Shown here: piece by piece, positions 46,636-60,599 of the stretch
How the letters are laid out: each line of letters starts with the position of its first letter
Position numbering within the stretch: position 1 is the stretch's first letter
Assembly: GCA_026874595.1 (NCBI GenBank)
Contig: CM049319.1
Span: 3,188,601-3,252,600 of the forward strand
From: Sipunculus nudus
Taxonomy: Eukaryota; Annelida; Sipuncula; Golfingiida; Sipunculidae
Direction of reading: 5' to 3'
Length of the DNA: 64,000 nt
The notes under the pieces: generated by a model
Databases searched by the model: none
What the model was told of the DNA's origin: nothing
The model's input: only the letters and a program-made list of their open reading frames with translations
Program-made: the position numbers and the translations under genes

Positions 46636-49600
46636 TACCAGGCGGGTTTTAAATTCGCCCAGACGAGATTGCGATTGTGATCTCGTCTAGACGGATTTTA
46701 AACTCACCTAGACGAGATTGTGACTGTGATCTTGCCTAGGCGAGATAAAAATCCGTCAAGGAGCAGGCCAGGATTTCAGTCTCGCCTGGGCGATTTTAAA
46801 GTCCATCTGGTATCATCCAAGCGAGTTTAAAAACCGCCTGATATCACTTAGGCGAGTTTTAAATTTGCCTAGGCGATATTAAAATAGTGATCTGTTCTAA
46901 TTTTCTGATATATTATGCATTGTAATTTACATATGAAAGATGTTTTCAGTCATCTTTTCAATATTTTAACACTGAATGGTTATATATACTTCACAAGTAA
47001 TATATTAATTAGAATAAAAGAATATTAAAATATTAATGTAATAATAAATATTAATTTTTACAGTAATGTAATAATTATTAATGTTATAATTAACATTAAT
47101 TTTGGAAATGGAATTATTAAATAAGTATTTGATGATTACTTGCACCTTTGATGTGTTTCATGTGTCTACAGCATCCTTTTTATACCAATTGTTTGCTAAA
47201 AAATTAATTAATTTTTATTTTTGCCAGTTTTCTTAACAACCTTGGAGTTGTAAAAATCACTAATAATTCAAACAAAAAAATTATTTGTAATTGTAGTTTA
47301 TATATGGCAATTAGAGAGTAACAAGAGTTATTGAAGCACATTTATGAGATTTATGAAGAGCAAAGCTTGGGGAAAAGAGTCATCCGCTTGCATATTGGAT
47401 CAATCATAGATATGTAGATAGATAGATTAGTCTAGAAAGATATTACTTCAATATTTTAAGAGTTTATTTCACATTAACATAAAAAATCATCCTATTTGAT
47501 AATTCTTACAGAACAAAAAGAACAAATCATTTGGTAGATCTAGTTCAAATGTTTCTTTTCACCCAGGCATTCAACACTCAACAGTCAAAACATGTACACT
47601 CATGGTATAAAATATGCAGGGTATCATTCTCTATGATGGACTTTGATACACCATCCCTTTTTTTGGTAATTAAACATTATATGAGAATAGGTAAAGGTTG
47701 ATACACAAATGTATGCATGTGAAAACTTATTTGTCTTATGCGGTCTAATGTATAAAATATTCTTCTGATCTTTTTTTTAATGTTTTGTGAGGGATTTTGT
47801 GAAGCTTCATTATTTATGTAGACTGTGATACAAGATAACTGCCTTTTTGTGCAGATATATCATATAAAAAAGGTATGATTTCTAGATTCATAGATTCACA
47901 GATCATTTATGCATGTGAACGTGCATTGAATTATATTGATAAATAATAAATGTGTTATATTCAGTCTCCTTTTATATTTGTTAAAATACTGCATAACTAT
48001 TATTACTAATACAAGTTTCACTTACAATTAATATTAACAACAAAATTATCATGTAAATAATCAGCATCGGCCTACATCATATGTCATTTAAATATGCCAT
48101 GTACAATAGCCATGTTAGTTTCTTATTACTTAGTTTATTAATAAAAATATAAAATAAAATAAACTAATGTTAATTATTACATAATAAAATAATATTATGC
48201 AAATATTAATAATAATATTACTTGTGAACTATACATAACCATTCAGTGTTAAAATATTGAAAAGCTCACTGAAAACATCTTTCATATATGTCAATTACAA
48301 TGCATAATATACTAGGAAATTAGATCAGATCACTATTTGTATCTCGCCTAGGCAGATTTTAAACTCGCCAATATTGTATCAGGCGTATTTTAAACTCGCC
48401 TGGATGATACCAGACGAATTTTAAACTCGCCTAGGCTAGATTGAAATCCCGGCATGCTCCATGATGGATTTTAAGCATAAGCATTAGCATTAGCATATTT
48501 ATTTATATTACGCAACATATCCAGTAATAAAACCGCTTAAAGCACATAACCTAAAATCCTAGATATTTAAAATCATTACAAGTAAGCACATGCAAACAGA
48601 TATGTTTTCAACTTTGATTTGAAGCATTTGAGGGATTACGCATCTATGATACTGGCTGGTAACTTATTCCAATTTGATGCTGCAGCACATGCAAATGCTC
48701 TATCACCATGTGAAAAGGTTCGTGACTTAGGCTGCACAAGAACAATACTGGGACTGGATCTTAGAGTACGACTAGGCTGGTGAATAGATATCAATTCTGA
48801 AATGTATTCAGGAGCGATATTGTTAATGGCACGGAAGTGAACATCAAAATTTTATATAAGATCCTCTGTTTTATTGGCAAACAATGTAGTGATAGTAATA
48901 ATGGAGTAATGTGTTCACGACTTTTTGTCTTTGTAACCAGACGTGCCGCATTGTTCTGAATGCGTTGTGGCCTATCCAACTGCACTGACCATATAAGATG
49001 GAATTGCAGTAGTCCAACCGTTATGTAATCAGGGCATGAAATCAACGCTTTGTCGCTTCCTGTGTCAGATACTTTCTTATCCTACCAATGTTACGCAAGT
49101 GAAACTGCGGTTAACTGATATCAATTCATTCTTGCTATCTGGTACAAAGGACAAACAGAGCTCAGTATCATCCGCATACTGATGAAAACATATACCATGG
49201 TTTCTGAGTTAATTGCCCAAAGGTAGCATGTAAATGCTGAACAGCATGGGTTCCAGAATTGAACCCTGGTTCCAGACTGGAACCACATATTGTGCTATCA
49301 ATTTTAGCATACAGGTAGGGATAGGGTCAAGTCTACATACTTTGCTGGGCATTCCAGTAACTAGTTTGGTAACTTCTGCGATGGTTGTTTTCTCAAAACA
49401 TTTAAAAGCAGGTACATTTTCCCCGACCATCTCTTCATCAGCTGCAGCCTCTGTCCCTAAATTTTCTAAGCCAGATCACTCTAGTTTTGTTGTAAAAGAA
49501 AAGACCGGATCTATCTGCCAGCTCTTTTGAGGTTTCTGAAGATGGCAAAGAGCCACATTTGCCGTTACATAAAAGATTATTTATGGTGGTGAAAAGTGCT

Positions 49601-50010
49601 CGACAGTTTCCAGTAACCTCTAGTACTTTTCCAGTGAATTGGACAGTCTTTACACTGTCTATAAGTAACCGAAGTTTAGAACGCTCTGCCATGAATATCT
49701 CTCTGTCAACAATTAACTGGGTTTTACACCATCTTCTTTCGCTGCGTCAAAGACTTTGCTTTACTAGCCTCACGTCAGCTGTATTCCAGGGAATTTCCTG
49801 TTTAAGACGGATGTTCTTAGTCTTTTGAGGTGCATGCAAGTCTAAAATATATTTTTAGAAATTTTTTAATCTCGCCTAGGCCAGATTGCGATTGTGATCT
49901 CGTTTAGGGGAGTTAAAAATCCGTCTGGGCGAGATAACAATCGCAATCTCGTCTAGGCGAGATCACAATTGCAATCTCGTCTAGGCGAATTTAAATTCCG
50001 TCTGGATATC
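46636..50010. mobile_element. Foldback element with CTCGTCTAGGCGAGAT motifs, split by a LINE
   Basis: Both outer ends (46.64-46.88 and 49.87-50.01 kb) carry several copies of a self-complementary block such as ATCTCGTCTAGACGG and CTCGTCTAGGCGAGATC. An inner pair of arms (about 46.85-47.10 and 48.11-48.47 kb) is inverted: GAAAGATGTTTTCAGT matches ACTGAAAACATCTTTC. The segment 48.47-49.85 kb is a LINE fragment inserted in the right part. The AT-rich centre (47.1-48.1 kb) has no coding frame. Confidence 0.75.
48472..49850 (-). mobile_element. CR1/L2-type LINE fragment, broken
   Basis: Minus-strand fragments of a non-LTR reverse-transcriptase ORF: ERRWCKTQ..VDREIF, AERSKLRLLIDSVKT, GNCRALFTTINNLL, AEVTKLVTGMPSK, then (after an internal deletion) NQGSILEPMLFSIYMLPLG, and QRIQNNAARLVTKTKSREHI with LHCLPIKQRILYKIL. 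Several frame breaks and loss of most of the catalytic core make it inactive. The 3' end has a short (TAATGC)n-like tail near 48475-48497, as CR1/L2 elements do. Confidence 0.8.
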
Positions 50011-50214
50011 AATCTTGTCTCTGACATATATAAATAGTATATAAGTGTTGGATGAATCCAACAGTGCTCTGTAGCCTGATGCTTAGAGCTGATGCACAGA
50101 ATTTACAACGAAAATGTTCAGTTACACCTTAACACGTGCTTTAATGCTGTCGCAATCATCAGATGTGAAATATTAAGGAACAGTGGGTGACATTATGTAA
50201 TAACGTGCCGAAGA

Positions 50215-50620
50215 ACTCAGCCATGGTCTGGTGGGTGTGTATGGGGATTATGATTATGTCTCTTGTTGAGCCTATGTGTCTTGGGGAACGTTATGATTTG
50301 GACCTTTTCTTCCAGGCAAAGATTATAACTTCCACTGGGGAGCTTCCTCGGGGGTGCGCGCTTGAGGACCCGCCAGTTTATTGAATATGGGGTGTTTGTT
50401 TCTGTTGGAGTCAAATGAATTTTGAGAGTACCGAGTCTTTTTCGTAATTGAGGTGGCTGAATGATTTCTTGTGGTTCCTGTAGCGGGATATAAATTCGGT
50501 GCCGGCAAGTCCCATGTAGGTTTCTCCGAGGTTGGGGTTGTGACGTCAGCGGCATAGATTATGACAGCTTGTAGGCATTCTCCTTGAAGGGGGCACTCTG
50601 GTGTTTACGTCAATTGCATC
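50215..50620 (-). pseudogene. GIY-YIG endonuclease relic of a Penelope-like retroelement
   Basis: Minus-strand pieces: KENAY and VIYAADVTTPTSE, TYMGLAGTEFISRYRNHKKS, FSHLNYEKDSVLSKFI, then a stop and frame change to INWRVLKRAPPRKLPSGSYN and LCLEEKVQIITF. This is the order found in GIY-YIG domains attached to Penelope-like reverse transcriptases. No reverse transcriptase was seen upstream. The broken frame shows it is dead. Confidence 0.65.
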
Positions 50621-51001
50621 CGCTGGGTTGCGTTTTGTTATGACCGCTCGGCAGCTGGTTGTTATGCCTCATAATTATAGATTACATGTTTGGCATGGTG
50701 CTGTAGCTAACTTTGACCGAGTTCTTGTTGAATGGTGTTGAATGGTTGGTGGGAAGTGCTTTTGGGCTAGTTTAAGAAATATTCTGCTTACGTTTGTTTT
50801 TACATTGCAGCTGAATGGTGGGTTGAACCATATTTCGTCTTCAACGTTTTATTGGTCACTTTGATTTTTTAGTGTTGGTTCGTATGTCATTCCCTGTGCG
50901 TGTTAATGGTGTCCACTTGCATCGCTGTAGATTTGTTTTGTGTTCTCGAAAGCTTCTTTATTAACTTGGAGTTGTGATATGTCCTGTGAGACTCCGACGG
51001 G

Positions 51002-51006
<5 letters not shown>

Positions 51007-51062
<56 letters not shown>
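51007..51062. repeat. (TA)n microsatellite
   Basis: About 55 bp of TA. A second, similar tract follows at about 51230-51280. Confidence 0.97.
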
Positions 51063-51065
<3 letters not shown>

Positions 51066-51225
51066 TGTATAATGTCTCAAACGATTATAAACATCGTGTT
51101 GACTAATTAGTTTCGTACCCTCCTTACAAACTTTTGATTCCTTATACATGATATATATTTATACGCTCTGGTTATACCATCGAGCACTTTGCCTTCAGTG
51201 CATTGCAAACAACCTAGAAAGAACA

Positions 51226-51229
<4 letters not shown>

Positions 51230-51281
<52 letters not shown>
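51230..51281. repeat. (TA)n microsatellite
   Basis: About 50 bp of TA, 170 bp from the preceding tract; the sequence between them is unassigned. Confidence 0.97.
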
Positions 51282-51285
<4 letters not shown>

Positions 51286-51289
51286 CTCT

Positions 51290-53750
51290 CAGGGTAACTT
51301 TGGTGAAAACTCTTCCGGAATTTTGAAGAGAAAGAGACCTAAAGCAGGACGGGTATAAGGAGGGGAGTCGAAAGGCATGCCAGACCCATTTTCGATCTGC
51401 TGAAATTGTGGAAAACAGAACAATACAGGTTACACCATAACAGCCTGAATTTTAAATTAAATTTCTGCATCTCCATGGCTTCCATAAATGACGAACCATA
51501 GATCATCTATACACTGGATTGAATATCCGTGCACTATTTTCCTACATAATGATCTGAGGGAAATCTGTTTAAATATTGACCTGCATAAAAACCGAAATAA
51601 AAGACGCCTCATTTATTTTCTGCATTCAGTAAAAATGACTAAATGCAATGACGACCAGAGGTTTTGCGTGGTCACACGAACATTTCTCATGTCATTGTAT
51701 ATTAAGAACTGTTTATTACCGATAATTCATATAATACACTCTTATCATTTAACACTACATTCACTACATAGTCTCAATTGATTACAATCTAATTAAATTG
51801 AATCACTTTCCAAAGATGTATAAAACTTTCATGAAAACGGGCTTACTTGAGGGATGTTCGACCTGTCGCCTCTGCTGTACGAGTAACGATTTCATGGTAT
51901 AAGGTTCAAAGCATACTTATCGCCACAAGTGTACCGCCCGCCTCTTTACAAGTAATGCTCAGCTCTCAAGTCACCAAACATTTTACTAATCCCCAGGAGA
52001 CCCCTAAATGGTCCTTTACATTAAAAAAATCAAAAGTGTAAGGTATTCAAACGGTGCGTATGACGTATACGATAAATAAACTGACTTGTTGAGTCTCAAT
52101 TTAGCCGATTACAGTGAATGTTTTGAAAATCAAACAGTTCGAATTGCAATGCGGCTCAATTGAACCTGGTTTCTCCTGTTGTACAAAATTACATACTTTG
52201 CATGAATTATAACCTGTATCTTACTCTACGCTATTGTATACATACAACTTATATCGTCCAAGTTCTGTGTATAGTATTTGTGTAACGCAAATATCGTCAG
52301 TAGAGTAGGGTACACTTGACAATATGACAGTGTGCCCAGTGCCATGGAACAGGTTTTTGTTTCAACCATATTTTGTAAATATAGTTAATTCAACCGCTAA
52401 TACTTATTCAAAAATGTATATTTCAATGGAATAAAAACTTTAACAATTATCTGATATTTATTTTATGTTTGTGTTTTAATTGACCAACGTATGAGAACAA
52501 TACGTTTTGGGTAGACTCCCCTACTTTTAACCTAAATAATCATGCACTAGTATTATCATTTAGATTAGTTCTCTAACTCAGTAACCACTCGTGTATTTTA
52601 AAGTTATTACATGATTTCTATGAAAATGATATGCACTTCTGTTGCAAAAGTGGACTGAACATGTGACTGAACAACTCCAAACCCTTCACCCCCACCCATC
52701 TCTTATATATCATCTGATAGAACAGACACACTCATTGTTTCTGCCCTTAACATGTTTGACGGAGGAGTTCCCACCCATTGTTGTTTGCCTGTCCGTCTAT
52801 GTCCGTCGTTTTCTTAATAAATCTACAATAAGGATATAGGAAATTGACGAAGCACGTAACACAAGTCGATCAATATAGTTAAACCTATGCCTCGGCACTT
52901 AATAATGTGATTCAATGGTATTATATTTACATGATTTTTCGTTCCTGTAATGTCTTTTTAACCTGCTGTTCGGTCTCTCTGTTTGTCTCTCTGTTCGCTC
53001 TTTGTCTCTTTGTCTGTCTCCTTTTCAAACGAAGGATATCCCAGAAAAAAAGGTTGCAGGGCAATGCATCAGCAAATATCATTTGGTGACATTTAAAATG
53101 TTAGTAAGTGCTTTTTAAACTTATATCATTCAGTCTTGGGAAAATAAAGTGCAACATGAAATTATAGTGGTTAGATTAAGGGTAATAAACAGCAACGGAT
53201 TTACAATTATAATTGCAGTTAATATTTAGAGTAATATCGTCTATTGTATCAGTATCTCGATAAAAGTAATGCTTACGTTGATTTTTGAAGGTGTATCACT
53301 TTTTGATCTTACCAGGAAAAATTGGTATTTTGTAACAAGTAACATCCAACAGAAAAAAGGTGTTTTTTGTCTTGTACAAGTATGTTTGTATGTCGCTTTC
53401 TAATTAGATTTTGCTTGATAAAATACAAATTAAAGAGCTCTTCTTAAGATAAATGATTACAGACTAGGCAATGACATATGGTTTAAAATTCGTTTGCCTA
53501 AAATGCTATCAGCCAATTGTTCTGTCCAATAATTTTGGTGATAAATCTTTTTTTATCGAATTTTGTAAATATATCGAACCATCGGATTTAATATCATTGA
53601 ATAGGAAGTTGAACCACCACTATCATTTTACAGTAAAGTTTGTAGTTTTTTAATTTTTAAATTGTGCATTTATAATTTGTTTCATAATGTATTATATTGA
53701 TACTATCAGATTAACTACTGTTGTTTCATCTTGTGTCCTGAAACTTCTGT
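51290..53750. other. Intergenic, nothing recognised
   Basis: AT-rich, with short unrelated frames only. No splice-flanked exon or repeat family identified. Confidence 0.4.
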
Positions 53751-53754
53751 ATTG

Positions 53755-54430
53755 TTAGGGCCCCGATTGAATAAGCGGATGCCTTGTAGTTATCACCCTG
53801 CCGTCTGTTCGTCTTTCTGTATGCCTGTCAAATTTGTTTCCTAAAGACAACTCCAGTTTGGATGGACATATCGATTTTAAACTTGAGTTATATACGGCCC
53901 ACCTCTAAAGCAAAAACTTCATTGATTTTTGGGCCACAAGGTCAAAGGTCAAGGTCTCAGGACCCGCTTATTAAGAAAGATTATGGTTGATTGAGGCCAA
54001 ACATTTCATCCAAAACCTTGTATTTAACACATATAGGTGACTTTCAAATAAGAGATGAAACTGACTGATTTTGGGGTAACAAGGTTTATTTGTTTCTGAA
54101 TGATAACTCCAGTTTGGATTAACATATTGGTTTTAACATGATTATATAAGGCCCACCAATAAAGTAAGAACCCTTTTTATCCTTGGGTGATGAGGGCAAA
54201 GGTCAAGGTCACAGGGTAGAAGGCGTTATTCAGTAATAAGTCAAATCACAGTCTGAATCAGGATATGGCTGGACCAGGTTCCAGATTGGTCAAAACCAAT
54301 TGGAGATTGTTCTAGACCAAATCCCGTTCGGGATCTTGTCCAGCCCAAATCCTCTTCTGTGTTTTGGCCAGAATCTCGATCGGGTCCAGAACCCGATTGG
54401 TCCCGATCGGGATCTGGGCCTTGACATATA
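53755..54430. repeat. AGGTCA-rich repeat plus GATCGGGAT-rich tract
   Basis: 53.76-54.22 kb is related to 12.53-12.86 kb, sharing GCGGATGCC, GTCTGTTCGTC and AGGTCAAAGGTCAAGGTC (near 53940 and 54193). It is followed at 54.24-54.42 kb by a low-complexity tract with periodic CCCGATCGGGATC and GGACCAGGTTCC palindromes, then a short TA run. Confidence 0.55.
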
Positions 54431-55986
54431 TATATATATGTCACGACAACACATCATTTTAAAATTGATAAGATGACAACAGTCACTACATGATACGTGC
54501 GTGATATATTTGCTGACGATTTAAAACGGTGTTCAGAAGTGTAAAAAACGGTCAGAATCGTCAAGCCGATGACAGTTAGTAATTAGACTCTCCAAATACA
54601 AAGAATACATCAAATGCCAGTAAATGTTTAATTTATCCAAGATTAGTCCAAATAAAAATAAATATTTTTTTAAGTAAAAATATAAAAAAGACTTTTTTTC
54701 TGTACCAAATAAGATGATCGCCTTCAGCCAACCAGAGCCTGCAGGACTTCATGTGCAACGACATTTTTTAACAGCTACAAGACACGTAACACTTCAGTCT
54801 CTTAAAGGTTCACTCTGTGCCATGGGTACCATGTTTCCTATATTTATGCACTAGGATGACGTCACACGAACATTCAAGACAATGCTCACACGGTTTTGTT
54901 TACACAACAAGTACAAAAGACACATAATTATGTAATTACACAAAAGGCATGTGTCAGCGTTGGATTGTTCATAATTTATTCAAATAACCAAGAAAAATGA
55001 ACTTTTATTCTTCCGATCCTTATATTTATACATATCCATGTTCAAAACGTGCTTTTCAATCAGTGCAGATATAAGAAATGAAACATGTATAGAATAAAAT
55101 GTATAACTGACAACATCAAAAGAGTGAATACAAAGACTGAAATGAAATTGAAATTTACAAAAAAGCGACTGTAGGCGGCGTACTTTCGAGCTGTAATCAA
55201 CATCCCCTTATCTTTACGTTCAAACTTTTTTTCCTGGTCTTATCCATAACAACAAATATCAGATAGATATTTTACAGGCATTTTATTATTATTAATGCTA
55301 CTTCTCATATCAGGGTTATATATAAATATCTCATGAACATCTAACATTTGTTATCTTGCTTAAATATACATCCGGCATTACGTTTTTGTCTTGCTTCATT
55401 TGTTACTTGGTTGGCACTTAAGTTTGTTGGTTAAGTTGTTTGTTAGGTGGTTTGTCTGTAAGCAACTTTACTCAAACAAATTTTGTGGACACAAATTGAA
55501 ACAAGCCAGGAAGAATCCAGTAAATATATAATGGTAATCTGGAGCCCATAGTGTATTTAAAGAATTCTTTTTCACTTTGCCATTTTTTTCACCATAAGTA
55601 TATAAAACATAATAATTCAGTATAATCAGTATAGACCTCCCTCGTCAACCCCTTAAATAACACTCATTGGAACTCTAATCCTTGTTCAAGCGTTTATTTT
55701 TTGCATTTATTATTTTTAATGTTAAATCATGGAGCAGTTATATTGTTTTTATACTACAACATACAATTAATAAAAATCATATAACTTTTAAGAGATATAA
55801 ATTTTAAAATCATATAACTTTAAGAGGTAAAATCTTACGCATTAGATTCCCTGTACCTACTGTCAAGCAAGATGTTTAATAAACGTATATATGACACGGG
55901 ATTATAGATAAATATATTTATAAGGAGAGTTTTAGAAATACAGATATACAGATATATAGATTTGTAGAAAAAACATATATGCACAA

Positions 55987-58320
55987 ATGGGACCGCAATG
56001 ATGACTCGGCACCTTGGTTTAGATACAGAGACCCCTCTGTTTCTCCCGTTATCTCTTCCCCGTTTCTCTGCCCCGAAGTCTCTGCACTCTGACGTCACAC
56101 GTCAGGGTTACTGACGAATCATTTGCACGTGACCTGAAAAAAAACCCTCGGTTTGGGTGGTGCTACATTCATGAATAAACTTATTAAAGCGTTTGTTTTC
56201 TTTAGAATATATATATATATATATTATATGGATCATATGGAGAAAATTTTACATAACTTTTCTACCTTAAATCTAAATTATCATCCCACGTAACGAGTGG
56301 TTAGACATTTGTTTTCTATTTATGCGGTACAAATTATGCATAATTTGCTTAATGACTTAGTTTTCAAGTAACGTTTATACCGGAAGTAAGGTAGTATTTG
56401 TCCGTTATATTTTACAATAAAGACACAGTGTATGAAAATGTTGCTTGACTTTCACTGTATACATCCCAACAACGTGTAACCTGTGTGTGCTTTCCATGGA
56501 AATTTCCTTATTTATGTATTAGGCCACTGCGCATGCTCAAATATTGTTATCAGCCAGCACAGCATTGGATAACAGAATAGCACTGTTGTTATACAACAAA
56601 CAGCGGCGGTCACATGAGAAGTCGCACAACACAACTTGACCTGGTTTATGAACGGCCACCAAAAAAAATATATATATATATATAAATCTATACCCACTGG
56701 TCTAAGGTTATAACAACTTCAGGAAATAAGCAGTATTTCAAAAGGAACTAAATACACGTATTAAAGGATGATGTAATTCCAATACCTTGGCGCTCATGGC
56801 GCTCCCATAATTATTATCTGATTTTGTGCTATATCTGCATATCTGACGTGTTAACGTTGTAGCCATGCGTGTGAATTTTAAAGTGTATCTGCTTAAACTT
56901 ATATATTGCACGAATTCATTTAACCACATACATGTATCTCCTATAATTTTGGCGGAAAAATGTATATTTTTCGGTTATCCATGAACATAAAAGAAAATGT
57001 TATAGGCAAACTGTGTAATCAGACATTTCGTGTAATGACTGAGCCATAAAACCAGGCATTACACGTAATGCCAGGACATTGTAGTCACTTCATAAAATGC
57101 CGGACTTATTGGCATGTAAGTTACTGCTGAATGACAACACACACTTTCGGGTGAAAATGAGTTTATTTGATTGTTTTGTTCGTGTAACAGTGATTAATGC
57201 ACTTTAAATAAGCTTTAATGCAGAGACACCTATAAGAACTACATATCAAGTACAAATAATATAATGGAATGATTGTTTAGTCGATTTAGTCCACATTTTA
57301 ATATGGAATGAACCCACTAAGTCATGAATCAAACCACTCCTTATTGTATTTATTTATTATATACTACTATTTAATACTATATGGTCCACACTACAAATGT
57401 CTGTCCTTATAAGGAATGAAGCATTCTTCAATACATATTTATACTACGGTATACCAATATATTTACTTACAAATTAGTTAATTTTATATTTGCTGTTATG
57501 ACAAGGATCAGTGCACTTCAATTCAGCTTTAGATCACCGGCACCTATTACATCTACATATATTGTACATGGTTACAAGTACATTGTCAGTCATCCAGAGT
57601 TGTAAGTGTAAGCAAATTAAAAAATGTTTATCATGATGGCAAATTATTTGGTAAAACAAAATGACAGTATGCAAAATATTCACAATAAGTACCCATTAAT
57701 TAGAAAATCACAAACAAATCTCTTATACTCTCTATAATATTCAGAGAAAATACAGATTTTCAACAAAATCCCTGAAAAAGCTTGAAAAACTGGCTTTGTT
57801 AAGGCTATCCCGGACAATCAATTTTATACCAAACAAAGTTAAAAAAATTGCCTAACCTAATTGATATTCTTTACTTCACAGAGATCAAAGAACTGGGTGT
57901 TAGTAATCAACCGGGCCTTGGGTAGCTTAATTGAAACAATCCAGATATGCGAAAGCAAAATGGTGGTATAAAATGAAAAACAAAAACAAAATATTCAACA
58001 CGTATTGAGGAATGGAAATTATTAATATGTCATAAAACTGGGTCTATAACAGCGCGGTCATGTCGGTGATTGTTCTCAAACATTCTAAATATGACTAGGC
58101 TATGTGCGAAAATGCTCAATTAAAATTAAAAAAAAATAAAATAAAATAATGATATCTGACTTACTTTTTTATTATGTAATAACCATGCCTGAAATTTACA
58201 GTCATTTCACGTTATGCCTGATTACACAGTTTGCCTGTAACACACACACACACATATATATATATACGTATATTTCACTCACCATAGGAGCTAACTAGAA
58301 CGAGGCAAAGGTCGATCACG
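55987..58320 (-). pseudogene. Decayed copy of the Ig-superfamily gene
   Basis: Remains of three exons match the intact gene at 19.3-21.6 kb. The leader block (near 58276-58320) has lost its ATG. The V-set exon (near 56460-56660) lacks its first half and has a stop where DDGVYAC should be, though VAVHKPGQVVL and CDRRCLLYN remain. The C2 exon (near 55990-56160) has a deletion of roughly 14-20 nt that removes YSW and shifts the frame. The fourth exon is missing altogether. Confidence 0.8.
57004..58236. mobile_element. 1.23-kb inverted-repeat element, recent insertion in copy 2
   Basis: The left end AGGCAAACTGTGTAATCAG is inverted at the right end as CTGATTACACAGTTTGCCT, with similarity continuing about 40 bp inward (TCGTGTAATGACTG versus CAGTCATTTCACG). 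The equivalent point in copy 1 (near 21540-21550) has no such sequence, giving an empty site. No transposase frame is visible. GTTAT and GTAAC flank the ends; a target duplication is not clear. Confidence 0.75.
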
Positions 58321-59780
58321 TGATTTTTTATGTTCATTTCCCATTGGAGAAAACTAAGGAAAATGGACACAATGGAGAATGGTGAAACTGATTTATAATG
58401 TGGACGAAGGAATAAAAACCACATTTAAACCAATATATAGACTCCAGCAGGAATCCCAACGTCAAATAAGTCTAACTTTATACTTTTAAACTTGAATTTG
58501 ATGTATGACAAAGTTTTTTATCTTTCGATCTACCGGACCCAAACAGTCTATAGTCATATCCGTGTCACTAGTCCGGCCAATATTCATCTATATAAAGCAT
58601 ATCTTATAAAGAATAACTTGAAAATGAGTACATACATTTCCCAGGAAAAAAGTGAAACCATCACTGAGGGATTTTATTAAATGACATGTTCTTCTTTAAT
58701 GGTAAAACATCATCGTGTACTGAATCGTCACATTTCATGTAGCTTTCATTAATATAGGTACTTACCTCAGTGCGTTAACCAATGTGGTTTCCGTGAAGTA
58801 ACTTTCTTTCAAGATCTTAAATTTCATAAAAGCTTATAATAATTTGAGTACAGTAGTAAGCAAACAGTTTTAGAGCCACACTTTGTCATATATCAAGAAT
58901 ATTATTAGAAGTGCACACTACGTTTAATATATATTTAACATACCTGTTATGTGAATACGTCCTTTAATTCATGGTACTTAAGATTTGGAGAATTGGACCA
59001 TGGTCAGTCTTGTAGATGATGCATCAACAATTCAGATGTCTGAGGTTCTACCGAGTTTTAATGATTTCGCTTTTGAGACGCTGATAGAAATCGTTGTAGG
59101 ACCTTCAGGTAGGACGTTAATATCTTAATCACACGTAATCTGAATGTAACAGAAGAATCGCAAAAACACTTGCTTGTTTTATAAACGTGCGCCATTGCAG
59201 CCTAATGTCGGGATCGTTGACTTATGTCAGGTGTAGAGCTATATGTAAACTTGGATATCAAGCACATAATTGGGATTTATATACAAACCATGTGGCCTAA
59301 GAATCAGAAGTCCCGTTTCATATCCATCCTCGTCTGTGGTGAAAGTTTAGGTACTTGTATTGGTATTGGTATTGTGTCGTGTTTAATTGACAAAATGAAA
59401 TGTTCAGACTGTTGGCTTCTTTATAGGATTTAGTTGAGATGTTCTTTTTTTGTACTCAGAACACCCAGGATAACTTAAAGTATATAAAGCATTACAGACC
59501 ATTTACTGTGTGAACTTAATGCGTAAATGACTGTAAATTATATCTGTGTTGTTATAAACATTTCTAATAGATTACTATGTATATTTTGTTCAACCGCATT
59601 AGAAGGTACAGCAATATATTGAATTTAGGATGTAATAACCGAATAAAAGTAGTAAAAAATATGTATGTTTGCATTATAATTGCAGCTGCTTTATAAGTTA
59701 CAAAATGACCAACATTAATTCATTCTTTGTTATACCATCGGAGGCAGATCGTAATTAATACAAATAATTATGATAATATA

Positions 59781-60460
59781 TTATCACCACAGAACTGTTA
59801 CTTAGTTGCTATATTGCATATTCAAGCAGGGAGTATAACCAGATGATTGTTTTCGTAATTAACTGTACATTGATATGCAGTGTCATGTTTAGGTATAAGC
59901 GTGAGAAATATGGTTGGAGAGCACACGTGTCTCGTTTGATATTAATTCCAGTACAGTTTAATTCCGTCTGTTTGGCAGTCTCTATAGTAACGAGTGTTTG
60001 TTGTAGATTTCGAAGGATCAACACCTGTTCAGTTTTCTCAGGGTTTTATCTCTGAAGGCATGTTCAAATGAGGATTCATGTTGATATTGACGGTCGACAT
60101 AATTGGGAGTGGTGATTGGCCAGAGGACGGTCGGGACGACAAGTGCAATATATGTGCGATGGTCATGTGATCAGCAGAAGTGTAAACGAAGGGACTGCTG
60201 TGTATAGTGTGTCTATAACGGACTTGGTGCTTATTCAGTGTTGATTATCGGACGTTAGTGATAATCAATGTTAATAATAATCAATGCTTGTACAAATGGA
60301 GCGCCACTCCAGGGAATGTGTCTTCTTTCTTTAATATATTGTTTTGTTTTGTTAACATATATGGCTTATTCAGTTTTTCAAGTGTACGTATGTGTGTGTT
60401 TCTGCCATTTTATATGATTTAAATAAAGTTCCGCACTTTATTTAAGTTCCGCACTATAAT
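59781..60460. repeat. Insertion in copy 2 related to 33.3-34.4 kb
   Basis: The flanks (ATAATTATG..., TTCCGCACGCTTTATATCC) are contiguous in copy 1 near 22965-22990, so this block is extra here. It shares several blocks with the dispersed repeat at 33.3-34.4 kb. No domain recognised. Confidence 0.45.
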
Positions 60461-60599
60461 AATGTTCCGCACGCTTTATATCCATAAAGATTTATCACAT
60501 AGAAAGTTTTACATGACAGCTTGTAAAACATATAAAAGATAGAAGATACATTTTTCAGTCGCTCGACAGTAATAAACATAAGCAACACTGTCTTTTATA

